A DNA stretch of 15,992 bases. Origin: CAIMMJ01 sp037131955. Its GTDB lineage: Bacteria > Bacteroidota > Bacteroidia > UBA4408. Made by a program: the position numbers and the translations under genes. The notes under the pieces were generated by a model, which saw nothing but the letters and a program-made list of their open reading frames with translations, was not told where the DNA came from and did not search any database. The number at the start of each line of letters is the position of its first letter. The stretch's first letter is position 1. The stretch covers positions 1 to 15,992 of the forward strand of contig JBAXQC010000066.1 of assembly GCA_037131955.1 (NCBI GenBank). Reading direction: 5' to 3'. Below, in pieces: positions 6,862 through 13,899 of this stretch.

Positions 6862-8160
6862 CTATTCTTTAATTATTCGTGAGGTATTTAGGTACCCTGT
6901 TTTATCTGACAACTCTAACAAATAAACTCCTTTTGTTAAGTCAATCAGGTCAATTGTTTTAGAATTAAAATTAATTTCGCTTTTAATTAATCGTCCGTCA
7001 ACAGAAAATATTTTATAGGCACTTAGTACATTTGGTGTATTAACATTAATTGAATTGCTACTTGGGTTGGGGTAAATAGTAACTGAAAAATTCGATGCGA
7101 AAGCATGTTGTTTTGAACTAAGCAATACCCTTTGATTTTGAATAACACTTCTCATTAAATCTACCTGGCCCTTAGTAAACGAATTTTGGCAAGTTTCTGC
7201 TGAATAATCCATATAGTTTTCAATCATATCGGGCAGATCAACACCATTTATATTATCAACACAGGTGTTTTTAGTTGTATCGCAATCTGTATTAGATTGG
7301 TCAGAAGCCGCAGGCGTGTCGTCTATTCCATCGTTACCAGCACAATTTGTGTCATCGCCCCAAATGTGGCGTAAACCCAAATAATGCCCTACTTCATGCA
7401 CTGCGGTTCTTCCTTTAGATACATATTCTCCTCCTCCTGCAGAAATTGTATTTGGATTGTTATCGCCTACAATTTGAAATTGCAGCACAACTCCATCAAT
7501 AAGATCACCAACACCACCTGCAGGCCAGTTTGGCAAATTAGCTGGAGGTGTTGCATAACCCAAAATGCTTGGTCCAAGTAGTGGAATAGCCATGTTACAA
7601 ATCCAAATGTTTAGGTATCTGCTTTGGTCCCAAGGATCATCTCCACCGTCAGCAGAACTTTTTACTCTTTCTATGGATGATAAATCTCCAAGTAATGCCG
7701 CGAAATTGGCAAAGGAAGTTAATGTAGTACTTTTTCTAATTATTCCATTTGTAGGATTTCCTTGCGGGTCGCTGCTGGCAAATTTGAATTTTATTTTAGA
7801 ATCAGTGGACTTAATGTCGTTAAATTCTACTCTTAAATTAGACGTATCTGCATTGGTTCTTCTGTAACTTTCGTTTAATATTTCTAATTGTCTTATTACA
7901 ATCGATTCGTCTAAATTTTGTTCAGGTGCGTTATAAAGCACATGAAAAACAACCGGAATTTCAAAAACTTCGCTTTCGTTTAACCCTCTATTCAAACTTT
8001 TTGCATCATTAAAACTTTGGTCCACCAACTCTTTGTATCCAGGATACTTTTGTTCGTAAAAATTAATAAGGTCGTTACTCATGCAACGTTTTTCAAAATT
8101 TAAGTTTTGTCCAAATAAAATTACAGGAACAAATAACAAGAGAGTAAGTGTTTTTTTCAT
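6862..8160 (-). CDS. Secreted M43-type (pappalysin-like) zinc metalloprotease with T9SS sorting domain
   Basis: An extracellular or cell-surface metalloprotease of 432 aa when started at ATG 8160. Order of parts: signal peptide (MKKTLTLLLFVPVILFG, about 1-17), a propeptide-like region, and a catalytic domain with HEVGHYLGLRH (zinc ligands H255, H259, H265; catalytic E256). A Met-turn NYMDYS follows at about 315-320. The C-terminal sorting domain (about 362-432) starts with IYPNPSSNSINV and contains GVYLLELSD, the type A signal for Por (type IX) secretion. Conserved Cys residues between zinc site and Met-turn (C273, C293, C300, C324) suggest disulfides. It closely resembles the cytophagalysin/ulilysin group of M43. 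The longer frame begins at TTG 8178, inside a possible promoter, and would mask the signal peptide. cinA ends 46 nt upstream on the same strand. The natural substrate is unknown. Confidence 0.9.
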   Translation of the reverse strand: MKKTLTLLLFVPVILFGQNLNFEKRCMSNDLINFYEQKYPGYKELVDQSFNDAKSLNRGLNESEVFEIPVVFHVLYNAPEQNLDESIVIRQLEILNESYRRTNADTSNLRVEFNDIKSTDSKIKFKFASSDPQGNPTNGIIRKSTTLTSFANFAALLGDLSSIERVKSSADGGDDPWDQSRYLNIWICNMAIPLLGPSILGYATPPANLPNWPAGGVGDLIDGVVLQFQIVGDNNPNTISAGGGEYVSKGRTAVHEVGHYLGLRHIWGDDTNCAGNDGIDDTPAASDQSNTDCDTTKNTCVDNINGVDLPDMIENYMDYSAETCQNSFTKGQVDLMRSVIQNQRVLLSSKQHAFASNFSVTIYPNPSSNSINVNTPNVLSAYKIFSVDGRLIKSEINFNSKTIDLIDLTKGVYLLELSDKTGYLNTSRIIKE

Positions 8161-8175
8161 AAAGATTGTTTGAGC

Positions 8176-8183
8176 CAAATTTA
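8176..8183 (-). promoter_or_regulatory. Possible -7 element for the metalloprotease gene
   Basis: TAAATTTG on the minus strand fits TAnnTTTG and lies 15 nt before the ATG at 8160. No TTG sits at the expected distance upstream (T-rich sequence only), so this is a half-supported promoter. If real, the gene is transcribed separately from cinA. Confidence 0.35.
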
Positions 8184-8206
8184 TAGAATATTTAAATGTA
8201 AAAAAA

Positions 8207-9451
8207 TTATTCTAGCATAAATTTCCTAAGCATCATTAGGGCATTAAGCGAGGCACGTTCTATTACCCTTTCTCTGTTATCGCCCAATTGAAATTTTCTG
8301 CTAATTACTTTTTCTTTGTTTGCAACTGCTATCCAAACGCTACCAATTGGATTCTCTTCATTTCCTCCATCTGGCCCTGCATAGCCTGTTGTAGCAATTG
8401 AGTAATCTGATTTTAAATTTTCTAAAACACCTTTTGCCATTTGTTCTACAACAGTTTCACTTACTTCTGAATACTTATCAATATCCACTTCATTCACATT
8501 TAATGAATATGTTTTTACCTCATTTGTATACGAAACAATGGAACCATTAAAAAAACTACTTGCCCCAGGTACTTTTGTAATAAGGTGAGAGATGTATCCT
8601 CCAGTGCAACTTTCTGCAACAGCAAGTTTTTTATTTTGAATTTTTAAAATGTCCAAAATAACTTTTTCTAAGGTTTGATTGTCGTATCCAAAAACCACAT
8701 TCTCTATCAAAGGAAAGAGTTTTTCCTCTTGAATTTTTAATTCTTTGGATAATAAATTTTTATCTATTCCAATTGCACTTAGCCTTAATCTAACTCCTCC
8801 AACGGAAGGTAAATACGCAAGTTTAATGTGTATTGGCAATTGATTTTCCCAATCTTTTATCCTTTCTGCAATATACGATTCTCCCAACCCTTGCGTAAGA
8901 ATTGTTCTATGAATTATTGCAGGCGTTTTGTATTTTTCTTTCAATAATGGAATTACACTTTTTTCCATTAGTGCTTTCATTTCATAAGGAACTCCCGGCA
9001 TAGAAACAAATAATTTATTTTCTTTTTCTATTCCTAACCCAGGAGCAGTTCCGTTATCGTTAATCATTACAATGCAATCTTTTAAAACCATAGCTTGGCC
9101 CACTTGCACTGCGTTTATCTCTCTTCCAAATTTCGAAAATAATGTTCTTATACAGTTCAAAACATCTTCATTCAATACAAGTTCCTTTTTAAAATATTCC
9201 GACAGCGTTTTTTTTGTGATATCATCTTTTGTTGGACCTAAACCTCCGGTTATTAGCACAATATCAACTCTTGACTCAGCCTCTTTTAGCGAATTTAAAA
9301 TATGTATTCTGTCGTCGGATACAGAGGTGATTTGTTTTACCTTAATTCCAATTTTATTTAACTCCTGAGCCATCCAAGCAGAATTTGTATCTACTATTTG
9401 CCCAATTAATATTTCATCGCCAATTGTAATTATCTCGCAAAGAATTTCCAT
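8207..9451 (-). CDS. cinA: CinA family nicotinamide-nucleotide amidohydrolase
   Basis: A cytoplasmic two-domain enzyme of pyridine-nucleotide recycling and damage response. The N-terminal MoCF-biosynthesis-like (COG1058, ADP-ribose pyrophosphatase-type) domain shows IITIGDEILIGQIVDTN near the start, GGLGPTKDD at about 67-75 and the MPGVPYEM motif. The C-terminal PncC domain shows AESCTGG at about 277-283 with the likely nucleophilic Ser, and TTGYAGPDGG at about 351-360, consistent with NMN deamidation to nicotinate mononucleotide. At 414 aa it is full length. The open frame continues to a TTG at 9466, but MEILCEIITIGDE at ATG 9451 is where family members start, and a -7-like promoter element covers the extension. 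The name reflects competence in pneumococcus; nothing here suggests a competence operon. Confidence 0.94.
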   Translation of the reverse strand: MEILCEIITIGDEILIGQIVDTNSAWMAQELNKIGIKVKQITSVSDDRIHILNSLKEAESRVDIVLITGGLGPTKDDITKKTLSEYFKKELVLNEDVLNCIRTLFSKFGREINAVQVGQAMVLKDCIVMINDNGTAPGLGIEKENKLFVSMPGVPYEMKALMEKSVIPLLKEKYKTPAIIHRTILTQGLGESYIAERIKDWENQLPIHIKLAYLPSVGGVRLRLSAIGIDKNLLSKELKIQEEKLFPLIENVVFGYDNQTLEKVILDILKIQNKKLAVAESCTGGYISHLITKVPGASSFFNGSIVSYTNEVKTYSLNVNEVDIDKYSEVSETVVEQMAKGVLENLKSDYSIATTGYAGPDGGNEENPIGSVWIAVANKEKVISRKFQLGDNRERVIERASLNALMMLRKFMLE

Positions 9452-9463
9452 AAGTTTTTTTGG

Positions 9464-9471
9464 CAAAATTA
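9464..9471 (-). promoter_or_regulatory. Possible -7 element for cinA
   Basis: TAATTTTG on the minus strand matches TAnnTTTG and lies 12 nt before the ATG at 9451. The upstream TTG element is not seen at 17-23 nt, so support is partial. It helps choose the ATG at 9451 over the TTG at 9466, which falls inside the motif. Confidence 0.4.
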
Positions 9472-9500
9472 TTGTAACTTGTTAATAAACTAATTATAAA

Positions 9501-10253
9501 ATGAAAAATTATTTATTAATTACCACTGTGCTTATTGCAGCACCCATGTTCAGCAAAATAGAATCTTTTCAAAGCAATGCTCAAAGAGGCGGTGTAAATC
9601 TGCAAAATGTAATAAACACCGGAAACACAATTTTAAACGGTGGCGGAGTTAAACTTACAAATGATGAAGTTGTAAAAGGATTAAAGGAAGCCTTAAATGT
9701 TGGAATTAATAAGTCGGTGGATAAAGCTTCTGCAGTAAACGGATTTTTTAAGAATCCTGCTATTTTTATTCCATTTCCTAAAGATGTAGAAAAAGTAAAA
9801 ACTACATTAAGTTCTGTAGGAATGAAACCGCAAGTAGATAAATTTGTGGAGACATTAAATAGAGCTGCAGAAATTGCAGCAAAGGATGCTACGCCAATTT
9901 TTATTAATGCAATTACTTCTATGTCTTTAACAGATGGCATTAGTATTTTAAAAGGAAACGAAACTGCTGCAACTACCTATTTAAAGACAAATACAAATGA
10001 CCAATTAAAAATTAAATTTTTGCCTGTCGTAAAAAATGCACTACAAAAAGTGCAGATCACAAAATATTGGAACCCTTTGGCCAGTAAATACAATAAATTA
10101 CCAATGACAAAAAAGGTTAATCCAAATTTAGAAGATTACGTTACAAACAAAGCCATTGAAGGCTTGTTTAAATTAGTGGGTGACGAAGAAACTAAAATTA
10201 GAAAAGATCCAGCATCAAGAGTTTCTGACCTCTTAAAAAAAGTATTTGGTTAG
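9501..10253 (+). CDS. DUF4197 domain-containing exported protein
   Basis: A conserved protein of unknown function, found mainly in Bacteroidota and Proteobacteria. The 250 aa open with a hydrophobic N-terminus (MKNYLLITTVLIAAPMFS, about 1-18), probably a signal peptide or anchor, though the cut site is unclear and there is no lipobox Cys. The DUF4197 hallmarks follow in order: GLKEALNVGI (60-69), NGFFKNPAIFIPFPKDVEKV (80-99), LNRAAEIAAKDATPIF (119-134), the AITSM-TDGISILKGNETAATTYLK stretch (137-162), and a C-terminus with KAIEGLFKLVGDEETKIR ending in SDLLKKVFG. Periplasmic location is inferred. It is a single-gene unit, divergent from cinA (49 nt between start codons) and ended by a strong terminator. 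The biochemical role is not known and I do not propose one. Confidence 0.88.
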   Translation: MKNYLLITTVLIAAPMFSKIESFQSNAQRGGVNLQNVINTGNTILNGGGVKLTNDEVVKGLKEALNVGINKSVDKASAVNGFFKNPAIFIPFPKDVEKVKTTLSSVGMKPQVDKFVETLNRAAEIAAKDATPIFINAITSMSLTDGISILKGNETAATTYLKTNTNDQLKIKFLPVVKNALQKVQITKYWNPLASKYNKLPMTKKVNPNLEDYVTNKAIEGLFKLVGDEETKIRKDPASRVSDLLKKVFG

Positions 10254-10273
10254 TAAACGTAAAATGTAATGAC

Positions 10274-10308
10274 AAAAAAAATCCTCGAACAGTTCGAGGA
10301 TTTTTTTT
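10274..10308. terminator. Bidirectional Rho-independent terminator
   Basis: A perfect 9-bp stem ATCCTCGAA / TTCGAGGAT (10281-10289 and 10293-10301) with a CAG loop is flanked by seven A on the left (10274-10280) and a T run on the right. It therefore works on both strands, ending the DUF4197 gene (plus) and the two Usp genes (minus), whose stop codons lie 20 nt and 14 nt away. Confidence 0.92.
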
Positions 10309-10322
10309 AATATGTGTTTTAA

Positions 10323-11195
10323 TTATGCTCCCCCAGCCATAAAATTTACAGCACCGCCTTCGTGATTTATCTTTGGAGTTATACTCATTACCGGAATTTT
10401 TGAGCGATTTACCACTTGTTGTGCAAAAGGGCCAAGCAATAATCCTGTAAGATTTTCTTCTTGTTCTGTCATGATCACAATTAAATCTGCATTTATTTTT
10501 TCGCCATATTTCATGGTTAGTGAGGCAATGTTATCGCCATACACTAGCTCCGAAGTAAATTTTAAATCATTTTGTTTTAAATAATCTTCTATTTGATCAA
10601 ACATTCTGTTGAATTTTGCAACAATTGCATTGTCCTCTACACTTAAAATGCCTAGTAAATGAATTTTTGCACCGTAGTGTTTTGCAATTTCTACAGCATA
10701 ACTTACTTTTTCTCTTGAAGGTGCGGAGTTATCAATAGGTAAAAGTATATCATGGAATCCAATTTTTTGAGAATGAGTTTGAACTGATATTACAGGGCAA
10801 GGAGACTCAGTTACAACCCTAAACGAATTACTTCCGGAGAAAAATTCTTCAAAACCACTAACACCATGGGTTCCCATGATCACTAAATCAACATTTTTTT
10901 CTTTTACAGCCTCTACAATCTTTTTTGAGATTTTACCATATTTTATAACCACTTCAACTTTTCCTCCACTTTTAATTTTTACTTCATCAGCAAGATCTTT
11001 TAATTTGCTTTCCACCTGAGGGTTAATAGCTTGCGGTGAATTGGAAAAGCTGAAGGAAGATTGTTCTACAATGTGAGCAAGAATAATATCGGCTTTAAAT
11101 AATTTAGCCATAAAAATGCCGTGTTCTAACGCTAATAATGAGTTTTCAGATAAATCAACCGGCGTTAGAATTTTTTGGATTTTAAAAGGTTTCAT
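10323..11195 (-). CDS. Tandem-domain universal stress protein (UspA family), ATP-binding type
   Basis: A cytoplasmic stress-response protein of 290 aa made of two Usp domains (about 4-140 and 146-275). The first domain keeps the nucleotide-binding set: D14 in TPVDLS and G108-x2-G111-x9-G121-S122 (within GTHGVSGFEEFFSGSNS). The second starts ILLPIDNSA but shows IMTEQEENLTGLLLGPFAQQ where the G-x2-G motif should be, so probably only domain one binds ATP. A short Gly-rich tail (NHEGGAVNFMAGGA) follows the last strand; its meaning is unknown. It lies 71 nt downstream of a second, more diverged Usp gene, likely in the same transcript, and ends at the bidirectional terminator. In this family function is mostly known from stress-survival phenotypes, not from a defined reaction. 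Confidence 0.92.
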   Translation of the reverse strand: MKPFKIQKILTPVDLSENSLLALEHGIFMAKLFKADIILAHIVEQSSFSFSNSPQAINPQVESKLKDLADEVKIKSGGKVEVVIKYGKISKKIVEAVKEKNVDLVIMGTHGVSGFEEFFSGSNSFRVVTESPCPVISVQTHSQKIGFHDILLPIDNSAPSREKVSYAVEIAKHYGAKIHLLGILSVEDNAIVAKFNRMFDQIEDYLKQNDLKFTSELVYGDNIASLTMKYGEKINADLIVIMTEQEENLTGLLLGPFAQQVVNRSKIPVMSITPKINHEGGAVNFMAGGA

Positions 11196-11266
11196 AAAGT
11201 AAAATTTTAGTTGCAGATAAATTTATGAATTTGTTTATACCAAAAAAAATATTTGTTCATATTTTT

Positions 11267-12067
11267 TTAAACGAAACTTAAAACAGGGATGGAGGATTTT
11301 ACAATAATCTCTCTCATTTTGTTGGAAAGTATAAATTCTTCTGAGCTTATTAATTGATTTTTAAAAAGCATAATTAAGTCACCGTTTACTCTTTTTATGT
11401 GGTCAGAAACTATGTCTGACTTGTTTTCTCCGGGTGTTAAACAATTTATTATTTCAGCAGTATATTTTATATCGCTTTGTTCTAAAAAATTATTTATTAC
11501 GCTCAATTGCTGAGTGGCTTTGTTTACAGTGAATGCATCGGCCGCAAATAAAACAGAAACTAAATGAAGGTTAAGATTTCTAAAAGGTTTAAGAACTTTT
11601 ATTGCTTTTCTAATGATCATGTCGTAATCATCAGTAAGTGCTACTGGCAAAATCACATTCCTGATTTTCTCATTAAGATTTTTACCTTTGATGTTCATCA
11701 CTGGAATCTTGGCATTTTCTATGATTCTCTGGTCTATTTCATTTAGTTTTTTTGTTTCAGTTTCTTCAAATCCTAAAATAATTAAATTGGGTTTGTACTC
11801 AAAACAAAAATCATCTAATATTTTTTCCAGTGGCTGGTCACGCTTAATCATCTTTGTGTCATTTAAACCACACGATTCCAAAATTGCGTTTACAGATTCA
11901 TCCAACATATTTAAGCCCGGGTTTTGATTGTCTCCTCCTGCCAAAAATGTTATAACCGGGTTTATTCTATTGGTAAGTGGTTTTAAATACAAGGCAGCCA
12001 ATTCAACTTTTTCTACAGTTGTTTTTCCTGGCAATGGTATTGCTATGTGGTATGTTGTAGAATTCAT
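11267..12067 (-). CDS. Diverged tandem universal-stress-like protein without ATP motif
   Basis: This 266-aa protein has two Usp-like halves. The first ends DDFCFEYKPNLIILGFEETE then IIENAKIPVMNIKG (about 115-128); the second begins RNVILPVALTDDYDMIIRKA (about 136) and ends VNGDLIMLFKNQ then IIVKSSIPVLSFV. The spacing and the final P-V-(M/L) strands match the neighbouring Usp, but neither half has the G-x2-G-x9-G-S/T nucleotide-binding motif. It is therefore probably a non-ATP-binding member, possibly a partner of the downstream Usp (inference). The open frame runs on to a GTG at 12112, but that extension crosses the promoter of the divergent gene, and MNSTTYHIAIPLPG at ATG 12067 is a typical Usp start. 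Assignment rests on fold-like pattern and context rather than a strong motif. Confidence 0.75.
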   Translation of the reverse strand: MNSTTYHIAIPLPGKTTVEKVELAALYLKPLTNRINPVITFLAGGDNQNPGLNMLDESVNAILESCGLNDTKMIKRDQPLEKILDDFCFEYKPNLIILGFEETETKKLNEIDQRIIENAKIPVMNIKGKNLNEKIRNVILPVALTDDYDMIIRKAIKVLKPFRNLNLHLVSVLFAADAFTVNKATQQLSVINNFLEQSDIKYTAEIINCLTPGENKSDIVSDHIKRVNGDLIMLFKNQLISSEEFILSNKMREIIVKSSIPVLSFV

Positions 12068-12085
12068 ATATTGTGAATAGCTTTG
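12055..12085 (+). promoter_or_regulatory. Bacteroidota-type promoter for the nucleoside phosphorylase operon
   Basis: TTG (12055-12057), a 20-nt spacer and TAGCTTTG (12078-12085) match the TTG, 17-23 nt, TAnnTTTG consensus. Transcription would start near 12092, giving a leader of about 40 nt before the ATG at 12132. The upstream element lies within the first codons of the divergent Usp-like gene. Confidence 0.65.
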
Positions 12086-12131
12086 GTAAAATAAATTAAT
12101 TAAAAACCGCACGAATTTAATAATAAAATTA

Positions 12132-12998
12132 ATGGAAAAAATAAAAGACTCAGAATTAATTATAAATGCAGATGGCAGTATTTTTCATTTGAACCTTAAA
12201 CCAGAACATATTGGCGATACAATTCTGCTCTTGGGCGATCAAGGGAGAGTAGCAGAAGTATCAAAATACTTTGATGAAATAACTGTTAAGGTTCAAAATC
12301 GAGAATTTTGCACCCACACGGGAACATTGCGAGGAAAAAAAATTACAGCACTTTCAACAGGAATTGGAACTGATAACATAGATATTGTAATTAATGAACT
12401 AGATGCCTTGGTAAATATTGACTTAGAAAATAGAACAATAAAAAAAGAACACCAAGCTTTAAATCTTATTAGAATTGGTACTTCTGGAGCCTTACAAGAA
12501 GATATTCCTGTTGATTCATTTGTAATTAGCTCTCACGGTTTTGGGATGGATGGTCTTTTGCATTTTTATCAATCAGAAAAATTTAGAGATTTAGAAATTG
12601 AAAATGAAATTATCAAACAATGCAATTGGCCAAACGATTTTAATAAACCTTATGTTGTTAAAGCGCCAGGAACAATTTACGATACGTTAAAAGAAGGAAT
12701 GTTCACAGGTATTACCGGAACAGCTTGTGGTTTTTATGGTCCGCAAGGAAGAAAATTAAGACTAGGATTACAGATTGATGACTTAAATGAAAGGCTTACA
12801 AATTTTAGGATGGGAAATTCTAGAATAACTAATTTTGAGATGGAAACATCTGCACTTTATGGCCTTTCTGCTCTTTTAGGACACAATGCCGCAACTTGTT
12901 GTGCCATCATTGCCAATAGAATAGCAAAGCAATACAGCAGTAATTACAAGTTGGCTGTTGATAAATTGATTCAAACTGTATTAAATCGGGTTTGCTAG
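12132..12998 (+). CDS. Nucleoside phosphorylase, uridine-phosphorylase-like
   Basis: A cytoplasmic enzyme of the PNP/UDP phosphorylase family (NP-I fold) that splits nucleosides with phosphate into base and ribose-1-phosphate. Visible motifs over 288 aa are GDQGR (35-39, phosphate-binding Arg), STGIGTDN (75-82), RIGTSG (114-119, second phosphate Arg) and FEMETSAL (235-242, ribose-binding Met/Glu). FYGPQGR at 201-207 places Q205 and R207 in the Q-x-R arrangement that contacts uracil in bacterial and human uridine phosphorylases. This favours a pyrimidine substrate over purines. The call from family motifs is firm; uridine specificity is inference. It is first in a plus-strand run with a SirB1-like gene, but no functional link is evident. 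Confidence 0.87.
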   Translation: MEKIKDSELIINADGSIFHLNLKPEHIGDTILLLGDQGRVAEVSKYFDEITVKVQNREFCTHTGTLRGKKITALSTGIGTDNIDIVINELDALVNIDLENRTIKKEHQALNLIRIGTSGALQEDIPVDSFVISSHGFGMDGLLHFYQSEKFRDLEIENEIIKQCNWPNDFNKPYVVKAPGTIYDTLKEGMFTGITGTACGFYGPQGRKLRLGLQIDDLNERLTNFRMGNSRITNFEMETSALYGLSALLGHNAATCCAIIANRIAKQYSSNYKLAVDKLIQTVLNRVC

Positions 12999-13025
12999 TG
13001 TTCTATCTTGGAGAAAATTTTAGAC

Positions 13026-13898
13026 ATGGAATCAAATAAAATAAATGCATTGGTAAGTTTATTAGACGACCCTGATTATGAAGTTTTTTCGGAAATAAAA
13101 ACACAATTATTGACTTTGGGTATAGAAGCCATTCCCTTTCTTGAGAATGCTTGGGAAACATCATTTGATACTACGCTTCAAAAAAGGGCGGAAGAAATTA
13201 TTCACGATATTCAATACAATTCCGTAAGTAATGAGTTAGAAAATTGGATAAAAAATGGAGGAGTAGATTTAATTGAAGGGATTGCTGCTGTTGCAAGGTA
13301 TCAATATCCCGATCTTAAAACAGAAACCATTAAACAACAGTTAAACGAAATAAAAAACGACATTTGGCTTGAGCTCAACCATAATCTTACTGCACTAGAA
13401 ATTGTAAGAGTGGTTAACCATATTATTTTTGATGTACACGGATTTACCGGAAATACAACAAATTTTCATGCTCCGCAAAATTCCTTTATTAATATTGTAA
13501 TGGAAACAAAAAAAGGCAATCCTTTAATGTTGTCTATACTTTATATTTATTTAGCAGAACAATTGGATTTGCCCATATTTGGCGTAAATCTCCCTGAGCA
13601 TTTTGTACTAGCTTATACAGATAATGAGCAAAAAAAATCTGATTGGAAAAATGCAGATGTTTTATTTTATATAAATCCCTTTAGCAAAGGCACCGTTTTT
13701 AGTAAAAAAGACATAGACCAATTTTTAAAGCAGATAAAATTAGAGCACAACGATTCTTATTACAAACCTTGCGACAATGTTAATATGCTTGTAAGACTGT
13801 TAAGAAATTTGTCTAATTCCTTTGATAAGATAGCCTACCCTCAAAAAGCCAAAGAAATAAATAACCTGCTTATTAAACTACTAAAAAATAATAAATAA
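13026..13898 (+). CDS. SirB1-type transglutaminase-like protein, catalytic Cys absent
   Basis: A predicted cytoplasmic protein of 290 aa. The N-terminal third (about 1-90) is helical and HEAT-like (LVSLLDDPDYEVFSEIKTQLLTLG, a pattern of a single helical repeat). The rest carries the transglutaminase-like core 2 pattern of the SirB1 family: KKGNPLMLSILYIYLAEQLDLP at about 163-184 and GVNLPEHFVLAY at about 186-197. True transglutaminase-like proteases have a Cys in the helix after the GNP stretch; here the only Cys is C249, far from it, so a classic thiol activity is unlikely. This loss is usual in the family. The frame opens at TTG 13008 but ATG 13026 is preferred. It sits 27 nt after the phosphorylase and 1 nt before the dehydratase start, so is co-transcribed. 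The molecular role of SirB1 proteins is unsettled. Confidence 0.82.
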   Translation: MESNKINALVSLLDDPDYEVFSEIKTQLLTLGIEAIPFLENAWETSFDTTLQKRAEEIIHDIQYNSVSNELENWIKNGGVDLIEGIAAVARYQYPDLKTETIKQQLNEIKNDIWLELNHNLTALEIVRVVNHIIFDVHGFTGNTTNFHAPQNSFINIVMETKKGNPLMLSILYIYLAEQLDLPIFGVNLPEHFVLAYTDNEQKKSDWKNADVLFYINPFSKGTVFSKKDIDQFLKQIKLEHNDSYYKPCDNVNMLVRLLRNLSNSFDKIAYPQKAKEINNLLIKLLKNNK

Positions 13899-13899
13899 A

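Noticed and set aside
7565..7867. Plus-strand open frame of 100 codons inside the metalloprotease gene
   Set aside because: Antisense to the catalytic domain coding region, no family features.
9581..9940. Minus-strand open frame of 119 codons inside the DUF4197 gene
   Set aside because: It mirrors a conserved domain on the other strand and shows only low-complexity composition.
11196..11266. Promoter for the downstream Usp gene in the 71-nt gap
   Set aside because: TAAATTTA and TATCTGCA only loosely fit the -7 consensus, and spacing to the nearest TTG is wrong for the better of the two.
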